Source: Cunninghamia lanceolata
Taxonomy: Eukaryota > Streptophyta > Pinopsida > Cupressales > Cupressaceae
DNA length: 64,000 nt
Assembly (NCBI GenBank): GCA_027924645.1
Contig: BSBN01000297.1
Span: 3,224,001-3,288,000 of the forward strand
Reading direction: 5' to 3'
Shown: one piece after another, positions 36,430-47,292 of the stretch
Position numbering within the stretch: position 1 is the first letter of the stretch
Layout: the number at the start of each line of letters is the position of its first letter
The notes under the pieces: model-generated
Seen by the model: only the letters and a program-made list of their open reading frames with translations
Told to the model about the DNA's origin: nothing
Databases searched by the model: none
Translations under genes and position numbers: made by a program

Positions 36430-37676
36430 TGTTAATTAGGGAAAAGAGGATGAGATGATGAGTGTACTAGATTAAACCCTCCTTTCACTACAACATTCAA
36501 GGACAAAACCGAGCCAAGTCACTACAAGATGGATGAGGACTCAGCTACTAATTTTATGCTCTTGTTTGTAGAGGAAAGATGTGATTCAACCAAGCCTCTT
36601 ATCAAACCCTAGGCCAACCAATGCACTAAACCCTATAATTATGATAATCAACTTATAACAGAGAAATAGTAACAAGTCAGGATCTAAAAGTACCAAGGTG
36701 ATCAATGAGATGTCCAAACCTTCCCTCAAAATTTGAAATGCCAGAAGACTCTGGGGCTAGCGCCTGAGTCCACAAAGTCTCAATCTTCAATAGCTCAAAA
36801 CTAGAAAAATGTCATAAATGATGTTGTGATGTTGAATTCAGGGTCTGTTTCAGTTGCTAGCCACTGGGGCTAGTGCCCAAGTTTTCTATAGAGGAATTTA
36901 TGAACTCTGTTTTTGGATCCTGAATCTTGATCCCTTAAGCAACCTCCTTGTACCTTCACTTCTACAATTCCCGCACTTGTAACTTACACACAAGAACAAA
37001 AGGGGTTTGGGGGTTGTGGTGTTTAGCGATTTGCCTCAATAAAAAATTGAGTTAGCATTCAAGATTTCCCAACACTGTTGTTAGAGAGAGAGCATGTCCT
37101 TGCAGGACAGAGGCTAAAGATAATCCAAATGATGATGAAATGATTCAAACACAATGATAATGTCACCTTGGTGATGAAGCCCTTAGGAGGATGAAGAGTC
37201 TTGAACTCATAAGGATGTTAATGATGATTCCAAATCTGCAACAAACATTATACTAACACAAATTTGTAATAATAACACAATGAATACCTTGAATGATCTT
37301 TGCTTAATATCATAACCTTGCTATTATCAACTTGTAAGAAAATGAATTTAAACACTTGTTTATATATGTTATCCGTTAAACATTTGCAAATTAATTTAAA
37401 GAGCTGACAAGGAAGGACCCATTTAAACTTGTCCTATGCTGACATCCATAAATTTTACCTTGACCAATCAGGGTGGACTTGGGCGTGAGTGCCCAAGTCC
37501 TAAGGTACATTTTTGGTTGGGACCTAAGCATTAAATGGGCCCCTAGTTCCCATTTGACATGGGTTTCAAGGGATTTCACATCCGGATGAATATTTTGCTT
37601 GTAGAGTGTAAACATGAGGACCTAGGAGCTAAACTAGGAGGTAGAAAGGCATGTGTCCACTTTTTACTCCATAACA
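36430..37676 (-). repeat. 5' LTR of element C
   Basis: This intact 1,247-bp copy, TGTTAATTAGGG to CCATAACA, is followed by GTCCT. It contains a perfect 10-bp hairpin, GGACTTGGGC/GCCCAAGTCC (37475-37500), at the spot where element D entered the other LTR. Confidence 0.92.
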
Positions 37677-37681
37677 GTCCT

Positions 37682-38017
37682 AACTAACGAGTTTAGGATG
37701 TGGGAGGTGAAGATTTCTAGTATGGATGGAGGTGGTAGCGAAAGGATTAACAATAGTGGGATTATTGAAGGGGCTATGAATGGTCTCTATTTCAATGTTT
37801 GCATTGGATGAAGTTGTCCTAATGATTGTTGAAGTATCACTAACATAATTAAAGTGATCATTAGAAATCTTGTATCTAATGTCTCGATAACCATGATTTG
37901 TACAAACATGTATAGGTTCTAGGATTTCTTGTTCATAAAGGCGCAAGCCTTTGTCTTTGTAATAGGATACTTGTCGATTTAAAATCATGATACAAATCCA
38001 TCAATGTATCAATAGGA
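37682..38017. other. Unassigned DNA between elements C and F
   Basis: It is open on the minus strand (37988-37680, 102 codons) with no recognised family. With 46744-47290 it may be one older sequence split by element F. Confidence 0.35.
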
Positions 38018-39704
38018 TGTTGATATATATTATCATTGATGTCAAAAGTTTCTATCTTAGGCAAAGAAGGAGTGCATAGAAGCAAAAGTGTCTAAGGTAG
38101 AAGGGAAAGAAAAACACTAAGGCATTAAGTTTTGCCCTTAGTCGACAAAAAAGTTTGGTTCGAAAACTGACAGGTTCGCCGGTTATGTTTTTTGCCAATT
38201 CGTTGATAGGAAAGGGGAAGAGTTCTTATTGAAGACTTAGAAAAAGTTTAAGTCTCAGTTATCAACAAAATCTTTGTTTTGTGAACTTGTTCGCAAGTTC
38301 AATGTTTCTCCGATTTGTCGACTGGCCGATAGAGGCTTGAGAATTGGAATATCGCCGACAAAGGAAAAGCTTAAAGTCTTCGGCAGTTCACAAGTTCTGA
38401 TATTTTCTGATTCACTGACTGAGTGAAAAAGGGAGAAAGAGGCACTCAAGTCAAAGTTCATGGTTTGATTGTTTCACCAACTAAAGGGTTTTTTGAAGAC
38501 AAGGATAAGTTTAGAAGTTGAAGATTCTAAGTTATCGGGAAAATCTTCATCAGAGAAACTTTTATTTTGGGAAGTAAGTCTGCGAGTTAGCTATTTCCAA
38601 GACTCACCAACAAAGAATATGTAAGGCACTGATAAAGAAAATAAAGGTTAAAAGGAAAGTTCATGATTTAGAACTTTTGCCGATAGAAGGGAAAAGGCGA
38701 TAGAAAAAGGATAGTTTGTGGAATGGGATTTTTGCTGATAAAGAAGACAAAGGACAAATTTTGAAGAAATGAGAATTCACCAATAGAAGAAGACAAAGGC
38801 AAAGTTCTCAAAAGTTGAAAATCACCAATAAAGGGCTAAAAGTCAAAGGTTTGAGAAATAACAAATTCACCAATAGAGGATGGTTAAGGTCACACAATGG
38901 ATGCATGGCGATGACGGTGATGCAGAATAGTTGGATGTTTTGCATGCACGAAGATATAAATAGAACTGTGACTATGATTGATTATAGCAATAGATAAACA
39001 ACAATTAAACAAATTTAATGCATGCACAAATCTACATATAGAGGTGTCTTTTTGTAGATGGAGAAAAGTGGGAGTGTTAACATGCAAATGACTAGAGTTT
39101 TAAACATGTAGAAGGACTGGAGTGCAAGCATGCAGATGGGTAAGACTATGCAGAGACAAATGTATATATAAGAGCACTCATAATAGGCTAAAGTGAGATA
39201 GATTGATGAATGTGTGAGAAGAATTTAGTGCAGAGAGTTTGGGTCAGTAGAGTGAGATGAGAAGATTGTGTATGGATTGAAAGGTGCATTTGAGGTTGAT
39301 GAAGAACCAAATGGGTGTATACTTGAATATGTAAAGATTCAGTGAGGTCAGTGCCTCATGTGGACTGAGTTGGTGCTCAAATTAGGGGATTGTAGTCTCC
39401 TTAGAGTTGGTGCTCTTAAATTAGGGGTTTGGTGACTCCTAGAATTGGTGCTCATAAACATTGTAATCAATGGTTTCATTTGTGAGGCTGGATTAGGACG
39501 GTAGATCCTAGCATCATTTTCTCACCATGGTTTTTTCCATATTGGGTTTTCCATGTATATTAGTGTTCATGTGTGCATGCTTTCTTGTTGTTGATGTTAT
39601 TGCATTAAAAGTTAATTTGATCTACATTCTAGAGGCTTGAAGTTTTAAGTTTTATTGATCTACTAATTCACCCCCCCTCTCAGTAGATTGCTTGTGTTCT
39701 AACA
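38018..39704 (+). repeat. 5' LTR of element F
   Basis: Ends CTTGTGTTCTAACA, two bases before the primer site. It contains a dozen or more degenerate copies of (T/C)CRCCGAYA spaced about 30-80 bp apart between 38150 and 38880. Confidence 0.9.
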
Positions 39705-39706
39705 AT

Positions 39707-39719
39707 TGGTATCAGAGCC
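39707..39719 (+). other. Primer-binding site of element F
   Basis: TGGTATCAGAGCC, complementary to the 3' end of initiator methionine tRNA, two bases after the 5' LTR. Confidence 0.93.
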
Positions 39720-39770
39720 AAGTTCCTTGGAGAAGCATAACAACTAAAGTTGATCTTGGAGATTGAACAC

Positions 39771-41640
39771 ATGGCTAGTCAAGAAGTATGTCACTCAAAC
39801 AAAGCACCATTGTTTGATGGAACAAATTATGCATTCTATACTATACAGATGGAAACCTACCTAACTTCAGTAGGGTTTGATGTTTGGCAATTTGTTAAGG
39901 ATGGTTATACTGCTCCTGCAACTCCTCCAATAGACCAGGTAGGTAAGAAGGAATGTGAGAATAATGCTAAGGCTAAGAATGCAATTCTATGTGGTTTAGC
40001 TAACTCTGAATTTGTGAAAGTGATGCACTGCAAGTCTTCCAAAGAAATTTGGGATAAGCTTTAGAGCATCTATGAAGGAGATACAAAGGTGAAACAAGCC
40101 AAGATGAAGACCTTTAAAGGAAGATTTGAAAGCCTGAAAATGAGAGAGGAAGAAAAGATTGTTGATTACCTGCTAAGATTTGATGAAGTTGTGAATTCTA
40201 TGAGAGGACTAGATGAAGAAGTAAAAGAGCCAGTGATTGTTCAAAAGGTACTTAGATCCTTACCTTCCAGGTATGATTCTAAAGTCTTTGCTATAGAAGA
40301 AGAAAAAGATCTTGATAAGATAATTGTTGATGAGCTACATGGTATTTTTACTGCCTATGAAATGAGGCTAGGTGGTACTGATATTTCAAAGAGAGAAGCT
40401 GCATTTAAGGCATCAAAGAAGGCAAATAATGTAGATCATGAATCTGAGACAGATGAAGAAGAGGCCAATTTTGTAATAAGATTGAAGAGAGGATCTAGGA
40501 AGTATAAAGGTAAGTTACCCTTTAAGTGTTTTAATTATGGAAAGGTTGGTCACTTTGCTGCTAAATGTCCTTTTGAAGGAAAAGACAAAAGTGATGAATT
40601 TGATAGTAAGTAAATTAACAAGCAGTTCTATCCAAAGAAGAAGTTTTTTTAGAATTTTCAAAAGAACAAGAAGAGTCTCTACAAAAAAGGTGACAATAAC
40701 TTCTCTGAAGAAAGCCCCATTTTAGAAGACAACAATGAAGGTGTTTCTGAGGCTGAGGAAATGAAATCTTGTTTATGACAGTGGAGACTATTGATAAAGA
40801 TCATAACAATAATGATGTGGAAGACCTTGAGAATGAAGAAGGAGAAGTAGACTTGGAAGGAGAGCTAGTATGTTCTTTACAAGAGATTGAGAAACTTAGG
40901 AAGAAAATCTCCAAACTAAAGCTGCAACTTCAGAAAGATATGGTGTCTAATAAGCTTGCAGAATCAGAAGAGCTGATTGTTGACTTGAGGACACAAGTGG
41001 AAGAATCCAAGATAATAGAGGAAGTTACAAAATCTAAATTAAAAGAAAAATATGAAGAATGTCTGAAATTGGAATCCAAAATTATGTCTCTGAGAAAAGA
41101 TTTAGAAAAGGCTAAGAATTAGATTAACTTAAGTATGAAGTTTGAAAAGAGCAGTGGCATGCTTGATGAAATGATAAGCAATCAGAGATTTCCAAAGAAC
41201 ATGGCTAGTTTAGGATTTGAAGAAGGTCAACATTCAAAGTCCAGTGATCCTCCTAAAAAGACTGAAGAGAAGAAGCAGAAGGAGGAAGATGATGGCTTCA
41301 CAAAAGTCAGAGATCTGAAGGAGAAAAGATACAAAGGTCCCCCTCCTAGAAGATATTCTGGCATGATCAGGTTTCTCCAATCCTTTTATGGCCATTGTTA
41401 TTCATGTAATCAATATTGTCATAGGGTTGTTAGTTGTAGAATTGTTCCTAGGAGAAGAACTGATTTTATTAGCAAGAAATCTTTTGCACCTCTAGGAGAT
41501 TTTAGAGTAGTTTGTTACAAATGCAATAACTTTGGTCATATTACAAAATTTTGTAGAACAAAATTTGTAAAAACTAACAAACAGGAAAAAAGGAGAATGT
41601 TCCTCCTAAGGAGGATAATGCATTAGACTCTCTTGTGAAT
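39771..41640 (+). pseudogene. Copia gag of element F
   Basis: It starts at ATG 39771 (MASQEVCHSN), preferred over an upstream in-frame non-ATG opening because it follows the primer site by ~50 bp and gives a typical copia Gag start. The Gag core (FDGTNYAFYTIQMETYL, VKQAKMKTFKGRFESL, EEEKIVDYLLRFDEVV) leads to a CCHC knuckle, CFNYGKVGHFAAKC (about 40527-40570). A Lys/Glu coiled coil (40769-41122) and two further Cys-His groups (CYSCNQYC..C, CYKCNNFGHITKFC; 41395-41560) follow. An early stop after 40064 (CAG to TAG) and a frameshift near 40770 break it. Confidence 0.85.
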
Positions 41641-44600
41641 AAGGACAAGGAAACTAAGAAAGTCTGGAAGAAAAAGAAGGATGATCAGAAGAAAGAAGAA
41701 TCTCTGATAGTACAGACAACATTTCATGCTAAGGGACATAATCTATGGGTGATAGACAGTGGTTGCTCCAGTCACATGACCGGAGATAAAAGTAAGTTAT
41801 AAGTTTGTAAGAATAGAATGGAGGCTTAGTTAAGTTTGGTGACACCACATCTAAGAAGATATGTGGTAAAGGAACATTGAGTATTGATGGAAAAGCCAAG
41901 ACTCACAATGTCTACTATGTTGAAGGACTAAAGAACAATTTGCTTAGTGTAAGCCAGATGTGTGACAATGGATATAATATGACATTTAATGCAAAAGGTT
42001 GTGAGATCAAGAAAGCACGCTCTGGTAAGTTGGTTGTTGAGGCAAGAAGAACACAAAATAATCTTTACAATCTCAAGGATGTTCAAGGAATAAGTTGCTT
42101 GATGGGATAGGTTGATGAAAGTTGGTTGTGGTACAGAAGATTGGGACATATCAATTTTGACAACCATGAGAAGGTAAGTTCAAAAAATGCAGTTAGGCAC
42201 ATGCCTAAAATCACCAAGCCAACCAATACACTATGCAAGGAATATCAGCATGGGAAATAGACAAGGTCTAGTTTCAAAACAAAAGAATACTCTACTTCAA
42301 GACTCTTGGAGTTAGTTCATTCAGACCTAAGTGGTCCAACCAAGACACAAGGACTAAAAGGTGAGAGATATTTCATGTTATTAGTTGATGATTTCTCAAG
42401 AATGACATGGGTAACCTTTCTTAAGGATAAGTCAGAAGCCTTTGAGATATTTAAGACTTTTAGATCTATGGTTGAGAAGGAGAGTGGTCTGACAATCAAA
42501 TGCTTAAGATCAGACAGAGGTGGAGAATTCACCTCCAATGAGTTCATGGAATATTGTGAAAGACATGGCATAAAAAGATAATATTCTGCACCTAGAACTC
42601 CACAACAGAATGGCGTTGTGGAAAGGAAAAAGAAAATGGTAAAAGAGATGGCAAGAACTGTGCTAAATGAGGCGAAGTTACCTAATGTTTACTAGAGAGA
42701 TGTAGTACACACAGCAGTGTATGTTTTAAATAAAGTGCAATTAAGTATAAACATTGATAAGACTCCTTATGAATTATGGTATGGCAGATCTGCTTCTGTC
42801 AAATATTTCAAGGTGTTTGGTAGCAGATGCTACATCAAAAGAGATGAAGATGGCCTTGGAAGATTTGATTCAAGATGTGATGAAGGCATATTTCTTGGAT
42901 ATTCTAGCAGATCCAAAACATATAAGTGCTACAATTAGAGATTGCATAGAATTGTAGAAAGTGTTAATGTCAGGGTAGATGATGACCAACCGCATCTAAC
43001 ACAAAACAAGGACAACTGCTCAGATGGATCAAGTATATCAAAAGAAGAAGAAGATGCTATTGTTGAAGAAGAATCTAAAAAGACAATCATTAAGGAACTT
43101 GCTCAATATGTGCAAAAAGTTCACCCTGAACAAAAGATAATAAGAGACAAGAATGAAGGAATTCAAACTAGAAGAAAGCTGGCAAAGTCAAATGAACAGG
43201 TAAATTTCTCATTACTATCTAAGATTGAACCTAGAACATTTACTGATGCTAGTGAGGATGAAGGATAGATCAATGCTATGGAAGATGAGCTCAATCATAT
43301 TGAGAAAAATCATACTTGGGAATTGGTTCCAAGACCTGTAGATAAGAACATGATAGGCACAAAATGGGTGTTTAAAAATAAGTTGAATGAGGATGGAGAA
43401 GTCGTGAGAAACAAGCACAATTGGTTTGTAAAGGATATGCACAGGTTGAAGGCATAGATTTTGAAGAAATATTTGCACCTGTAGCAAGATTGGAAGCCAT
43501 TAGGATGTTTTTGGCATTCTTTGTTTATAAGAACTTCAAAGTTTACCAAATGGATGTTAAATCTGCATTCCTAAATGGGAATCTTAATGAAGAAGTTTAT
43601 ATTGAGCAAGCTAAAGGATTTCAAATGTCAGAGAAAGAAGATTGTGTTTGCAGACTTAAAAAGGCTTTGTATGGTCTGAAACATGCCCCTAGGGCTTGGT
43701 ATTCTAAGTTGGATAATTACCTCCAACAGCAAGGATTCAGAAAAGGATATGCAGATAGTAACTTATACTTCAAATCAGAAGATAAGCACATGTTGATTGT
43801 TGTTGTATATGTTGATGACATCATTTTTGGTGGTAGTGATGACATGATGTGCAAGGAATTTATTGATCTGATACAGATTGAGTTTGAAATGTCCATGCTT
43901 GGAGAACTTTCTTTCTTTCTTGGTTTACAAATATCACAATTAGACCAATGTATATTTATATCCCAAACCAAGTATGCAAAGGAAATGCTTAAGAAGTTCA
44001 AGATGGAAGACTGTAAGCATGTGAGTACCCCCATGATGATAGGATGCAAGTTGAGCAAGAATGATGAATCACTTGCTATAGATCATACGATGTATAGATC
44101 TATGATAGGTAGCTTACTGTACCTAACTGCATCCAGACCAGATATCATGCAAGTAGTATGCATGGTGGCTAGATTTCAAGCTACTCCTTAGGAATCTCAT
44201 GTTCAAGTTGTGAAGAGAATTTTTAGATACCTGAAAGGTATTATGGATTATGGTACCCTTGAAATAATGATTTTACTTTAACAACATATATAGATGTTGA
44301 TTGGATAGGAAGTACATATGATAGGAGAAGTACCAGTGGTGGAGCTTTTTTCCTTGGTGATAGGTTGGTATCATGGCTCAACAAGAAGCAAGATACAATC
44401 ACATTGTTCACTGCTGAGGCATAATATGTTGATGTTGTTTCATGTTGTACACAAGTTTTATGGATGAAGCAAACTCTCAATGACATAAAGGTAGAGTTTA
44501 AAGATCCTATTTCCATTCTTTGTGATAATACAAGTGCAATCAATATCTCAAAGAATCCTGTGATGCACTTAAGAACAAAGCACATCTCCATTAAATATCA

Positions 44601-44757
44601 TTTCTTGAGGGAAAAAGTTGTAGATCAGGAAATAAATTTGGAGTATGTCTCCATACAAGATCATATTGTAGATATTTTCACAAAGCAACTTGCCAAGGAT
44701 ACTTTTGAATATCTCAGGCGGAAGATAGGAGTTATTGCTCCTTCTTCTCACAAATAG
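41641..44757 (+). pseudogene. Copia pol of element F (protease, integrase, RT, RNase H)
   Basis: Protease is at about 41749 (WVIDSGCSSHMTG). Integrase runs ~42120-42720: YRRLGHI and Cys residues of the zinc finger, then LLVDDFSRMTW, LRSDRGGEFTS and TPQQNGVVERK, which carry the D-D-E triad. RT runs ~43320-44190: [38 protein letters not shown] and YVDDIIFG at 43807. RNase H runs 44270-44757: DVDWIGST, STSGGAFF, ISILCDNTSAI and TKHISIKYHF. Stops and frameshifts occur in every domain (for example after 42581, 43268 and near 43415). Most stops fit CAG/CAA to TAG/TAA. Confidence 0.92.
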
Positions 44758-44836
44758 AAGTGCAGTTGTAACAATTGTCTATGGCAAGCAACTCAAGGCA
44801 TATCTTTCATCCATGTTTTGACAGTACCCACCTCTC

Positions 44837-45047
44837 AGGGGGAGTAGGTAGATAGATGGCAGTAGCATGTTACTATCAGAAAAGAGGTTGATTACCTCTC
44901 TTTTCCATTGATGTCAAAGGGGGAGAATTAGAGTAAGGGGGAGCAAATGTAGAAGAGATAGTGTAGGACAACATTATTGTAGAAGGATTAGAGCAGCACT
45001 AAGAATAGATTATGCATGAGTGTTGCCATCAATGACAAAGGGGGAGA
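44837..45047 (+). other. Four polypurine tracts of element F
   Basis: Purine runs with a GGGGG core lie at 44837-44844, 44916-44927 (AAAGGGGGAGAA), 44935-44943 (AAGGGGGAG) and 45037-45047 (AAAGGGGGAGA). The last one abuts the 3' LTR and should be the functional primer. Repeated tracts here are a recorded feature of Sireviruses. Confidence 0.85.
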
Positions 45048-45048
45048 T

Positions 45049-46738
45049 TGTTGATACATATTGTCATTGATGTCAAAATTTTATGTCTAAGGCAGAGGAG
45101 TGTATAGAAGCAAAAGTGTCTAAGGCAGAAGGGAAAGAAAAACACTAAGGCATTAATTTTTACCCTTAGTCGGCAAAAAGTTTGGTTCGAAAACTAGCAG
45201 GTCGTCGGTTATGTTTTTTTTCTGATTCACCGACAGGAGAAAGGGGAAGCATTCTTATTGAAGACTTAGAAAAAGTTTAAGTCTCAGTTATCGACAAAAT
45301 CTTTGTTTTGTGAACTTGTTCACAAGTTTAATTTTTCTCCTATTTGTCAACTAGCCAATAGAGGCTTGAGAATTGGAATACCGCCGACAAAGGAAAAGCT
45401 TAAAGTCTTTGATAGTTTGCAAGTTCTGATATTTTTTGATTCACCAACTAAGTGATAAAGGGCAAAAGAGGTACTCAAGTCAAATTTCATGGTTTGACTG
45501 TTTCGCCGACTAAAGGGTTTTTTGAAGACAAGGATACGTTTAGAAGTTGAAGATTCTAAGTTATCAGGAAAATCTTCATTGGAGAAACTTCTATTTTGGG
45601 AAGTAAGTTTGCAAGTTAGCTATTTCCACGATTCACCGAAAAAGATGTAAGGCATTGATAAAGAAAAGAAAGGTTAAAAGTAAATTTCGTGATTTAGAAC
45701 TTTTGCTGATAGAAGGGAAAAGGCGATATAAAAAGGATAGTTCGTGGAATGTGATTTTTTCCAATAAAGAAGACAAAGGGCAAAGTTTGAAGAAGCGAGA
45801 ATTCACTGATACAAGAAGACAAAGGCAAAGTTCTCAAAAGTCAAAAATTGCCGATAAGGACTAAAAGCCAAAGGTTCGAGAAATGACAAATTCACCAATA
45901 GAGGATGGTTAAGGTCACATAGTGGATGCATGGCGATGACAGTGATGTAGGATAGCTGGATGTTTTGCATGCATGAAGATATAAATAGAACTGTGACTGT
46001 GATTGATTATAGCAATAGATAAAAAAATAGTTAAACGAATTTAATGCATGCGCAGAGCTACATGCAGAGGTGTCTTCTATACATGCAGAAAAGTGGGAGT
46101 GTTAACATGCAAACAACTAGAGCTTTAAACATGCAGAAGGACTGGAGTGCGAGCATGCAGATGGGAGAGAATATGCAGAGACGGATGTATATATGAGAGC
46201 ACTCATAATAGGCTAAAGTGTGAGAGACAAATTGATGAATGTGTGAGAAGAATTCAGTGCAGAGAGAGTCTAGGCGAGTAGAGTGAGAGGAGAAGACTGT
46301 GTATGAATTGAAAAGGTGCATTTGAGGTTGATGAAAAACCAAATGGCTACATACTTGAATATGTAAAGATTCAGTTAGGTTGGTGCCTCCTATGGACTGA
46401 ATTGGTGCTCAGATTAGGGGATTGTAGTCTCCTTAGAGTTAGTGCTCTTAAATAATGGGTTTGGTGACTCCTTAGAGTTGGTGCTCTTAAACATTGTAAT
46501 CAATGGTTTCATTTGTGAGGCTAGATTAGGACAGTAGATCTTAGAAGAATTTTCTCACCATGGTTTTTCCCATATTAGGTTTTCCATGTATATTTGGTGT
46601 TCATTTGTGCATATTTTTTTGTTGTTGATGTTATTGCATTGAAAGTTAATTTTATCTGCATTCTAGAGGCTTGAAGTTTTAAGTTTTATTGATCTACTGA
46701 TTCACCCCTCCTCTCAGTAGATTGCTTGTGTTCTAACA
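45049..46738 (+). repeat. 3' LTR of element F
   Basis: Partner of 38018-39704 with many substitutions, mostly transitions at CG, CAG and CTG sites. The 45655-45864 and 46058-46342 frames are not conserved between the LTRs. Confidence 0.9.
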
Positions 46739-46743
46739 TAAGA

Positions 46744-47292
46744 CCCATTAGAACTTGTGATTTGCTCATCTACAAGGAGACCAAATCAGACAAAGGTGGT
46801 TGAGCCAACTTGATAGGATGTTTGTGCTTGCTCATTGTTCATGATTATTGAAACTTGATTATTTTTAGGCTCAATGTGATCAATCATGACTTTCTAGTCC
46901 TCATGCTTGATGTGATCAACATAATTCACAACTTGATTGCCAATATGCTCATTATGATTAATGTTTTTATTTGTTTCCAATGGGGACAACCATCTCGTCA
47001 TGGGAAGGGTGATTTGTGGGGTGATGGATGAGATTGGTTCAGTTTTCTTGATCTTGGGAGTTTTTTGTATCGTGGATGGGATTTTATTGGGTGCTTCAAC
47101 CTTGATTTGGTGATGGGCAAGGTTGATCATGATTTAGGACAATCTCTTGACATATGCTCAATTGCTTTTCCAACAAAATTGATATACATTATTTTTCTTT
47201 GCTATCCCCTTTAATGATTAGTTCATGGAGATACTCTTGCATTTGTTCACATTGATTAGTGAGGGGTCTTTGACTCTCATGGGTTTTATGTG
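46744..47292. other. Unassigned DNA, minus-strand open frame
   Basis: A 78-codon minus frame (47130-46894) is Lys/Ile/Pro-rich and unrecognised. This may be the right half of the sequence element F entered. Confidence 0.35.

Larger units (their letters stand above)
38018..46738 (+). mobile_element. Element F: Ty1/copia retrotransposon, Sirevirus-like, decayed
   Basis: LTRs of 1,687 and 1,690 bp (38018-39704, 45049-46738) start TGTTGATA and end GTTCTAACA. Order is primer site, gag, protease, integrase, RT, RNase H, then repeated purine tracts. Integrase before RT defines copia. YVDDIIFG, long LTRs and several GGGGGAG tracts before the 3' LTR resemble Sireviruses. The target duplication is imperfect, TAGGA (38013-38017) against TAAGA (46739-46743). 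Many stops and shifts show that it is dead. Confidence 0.93.
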
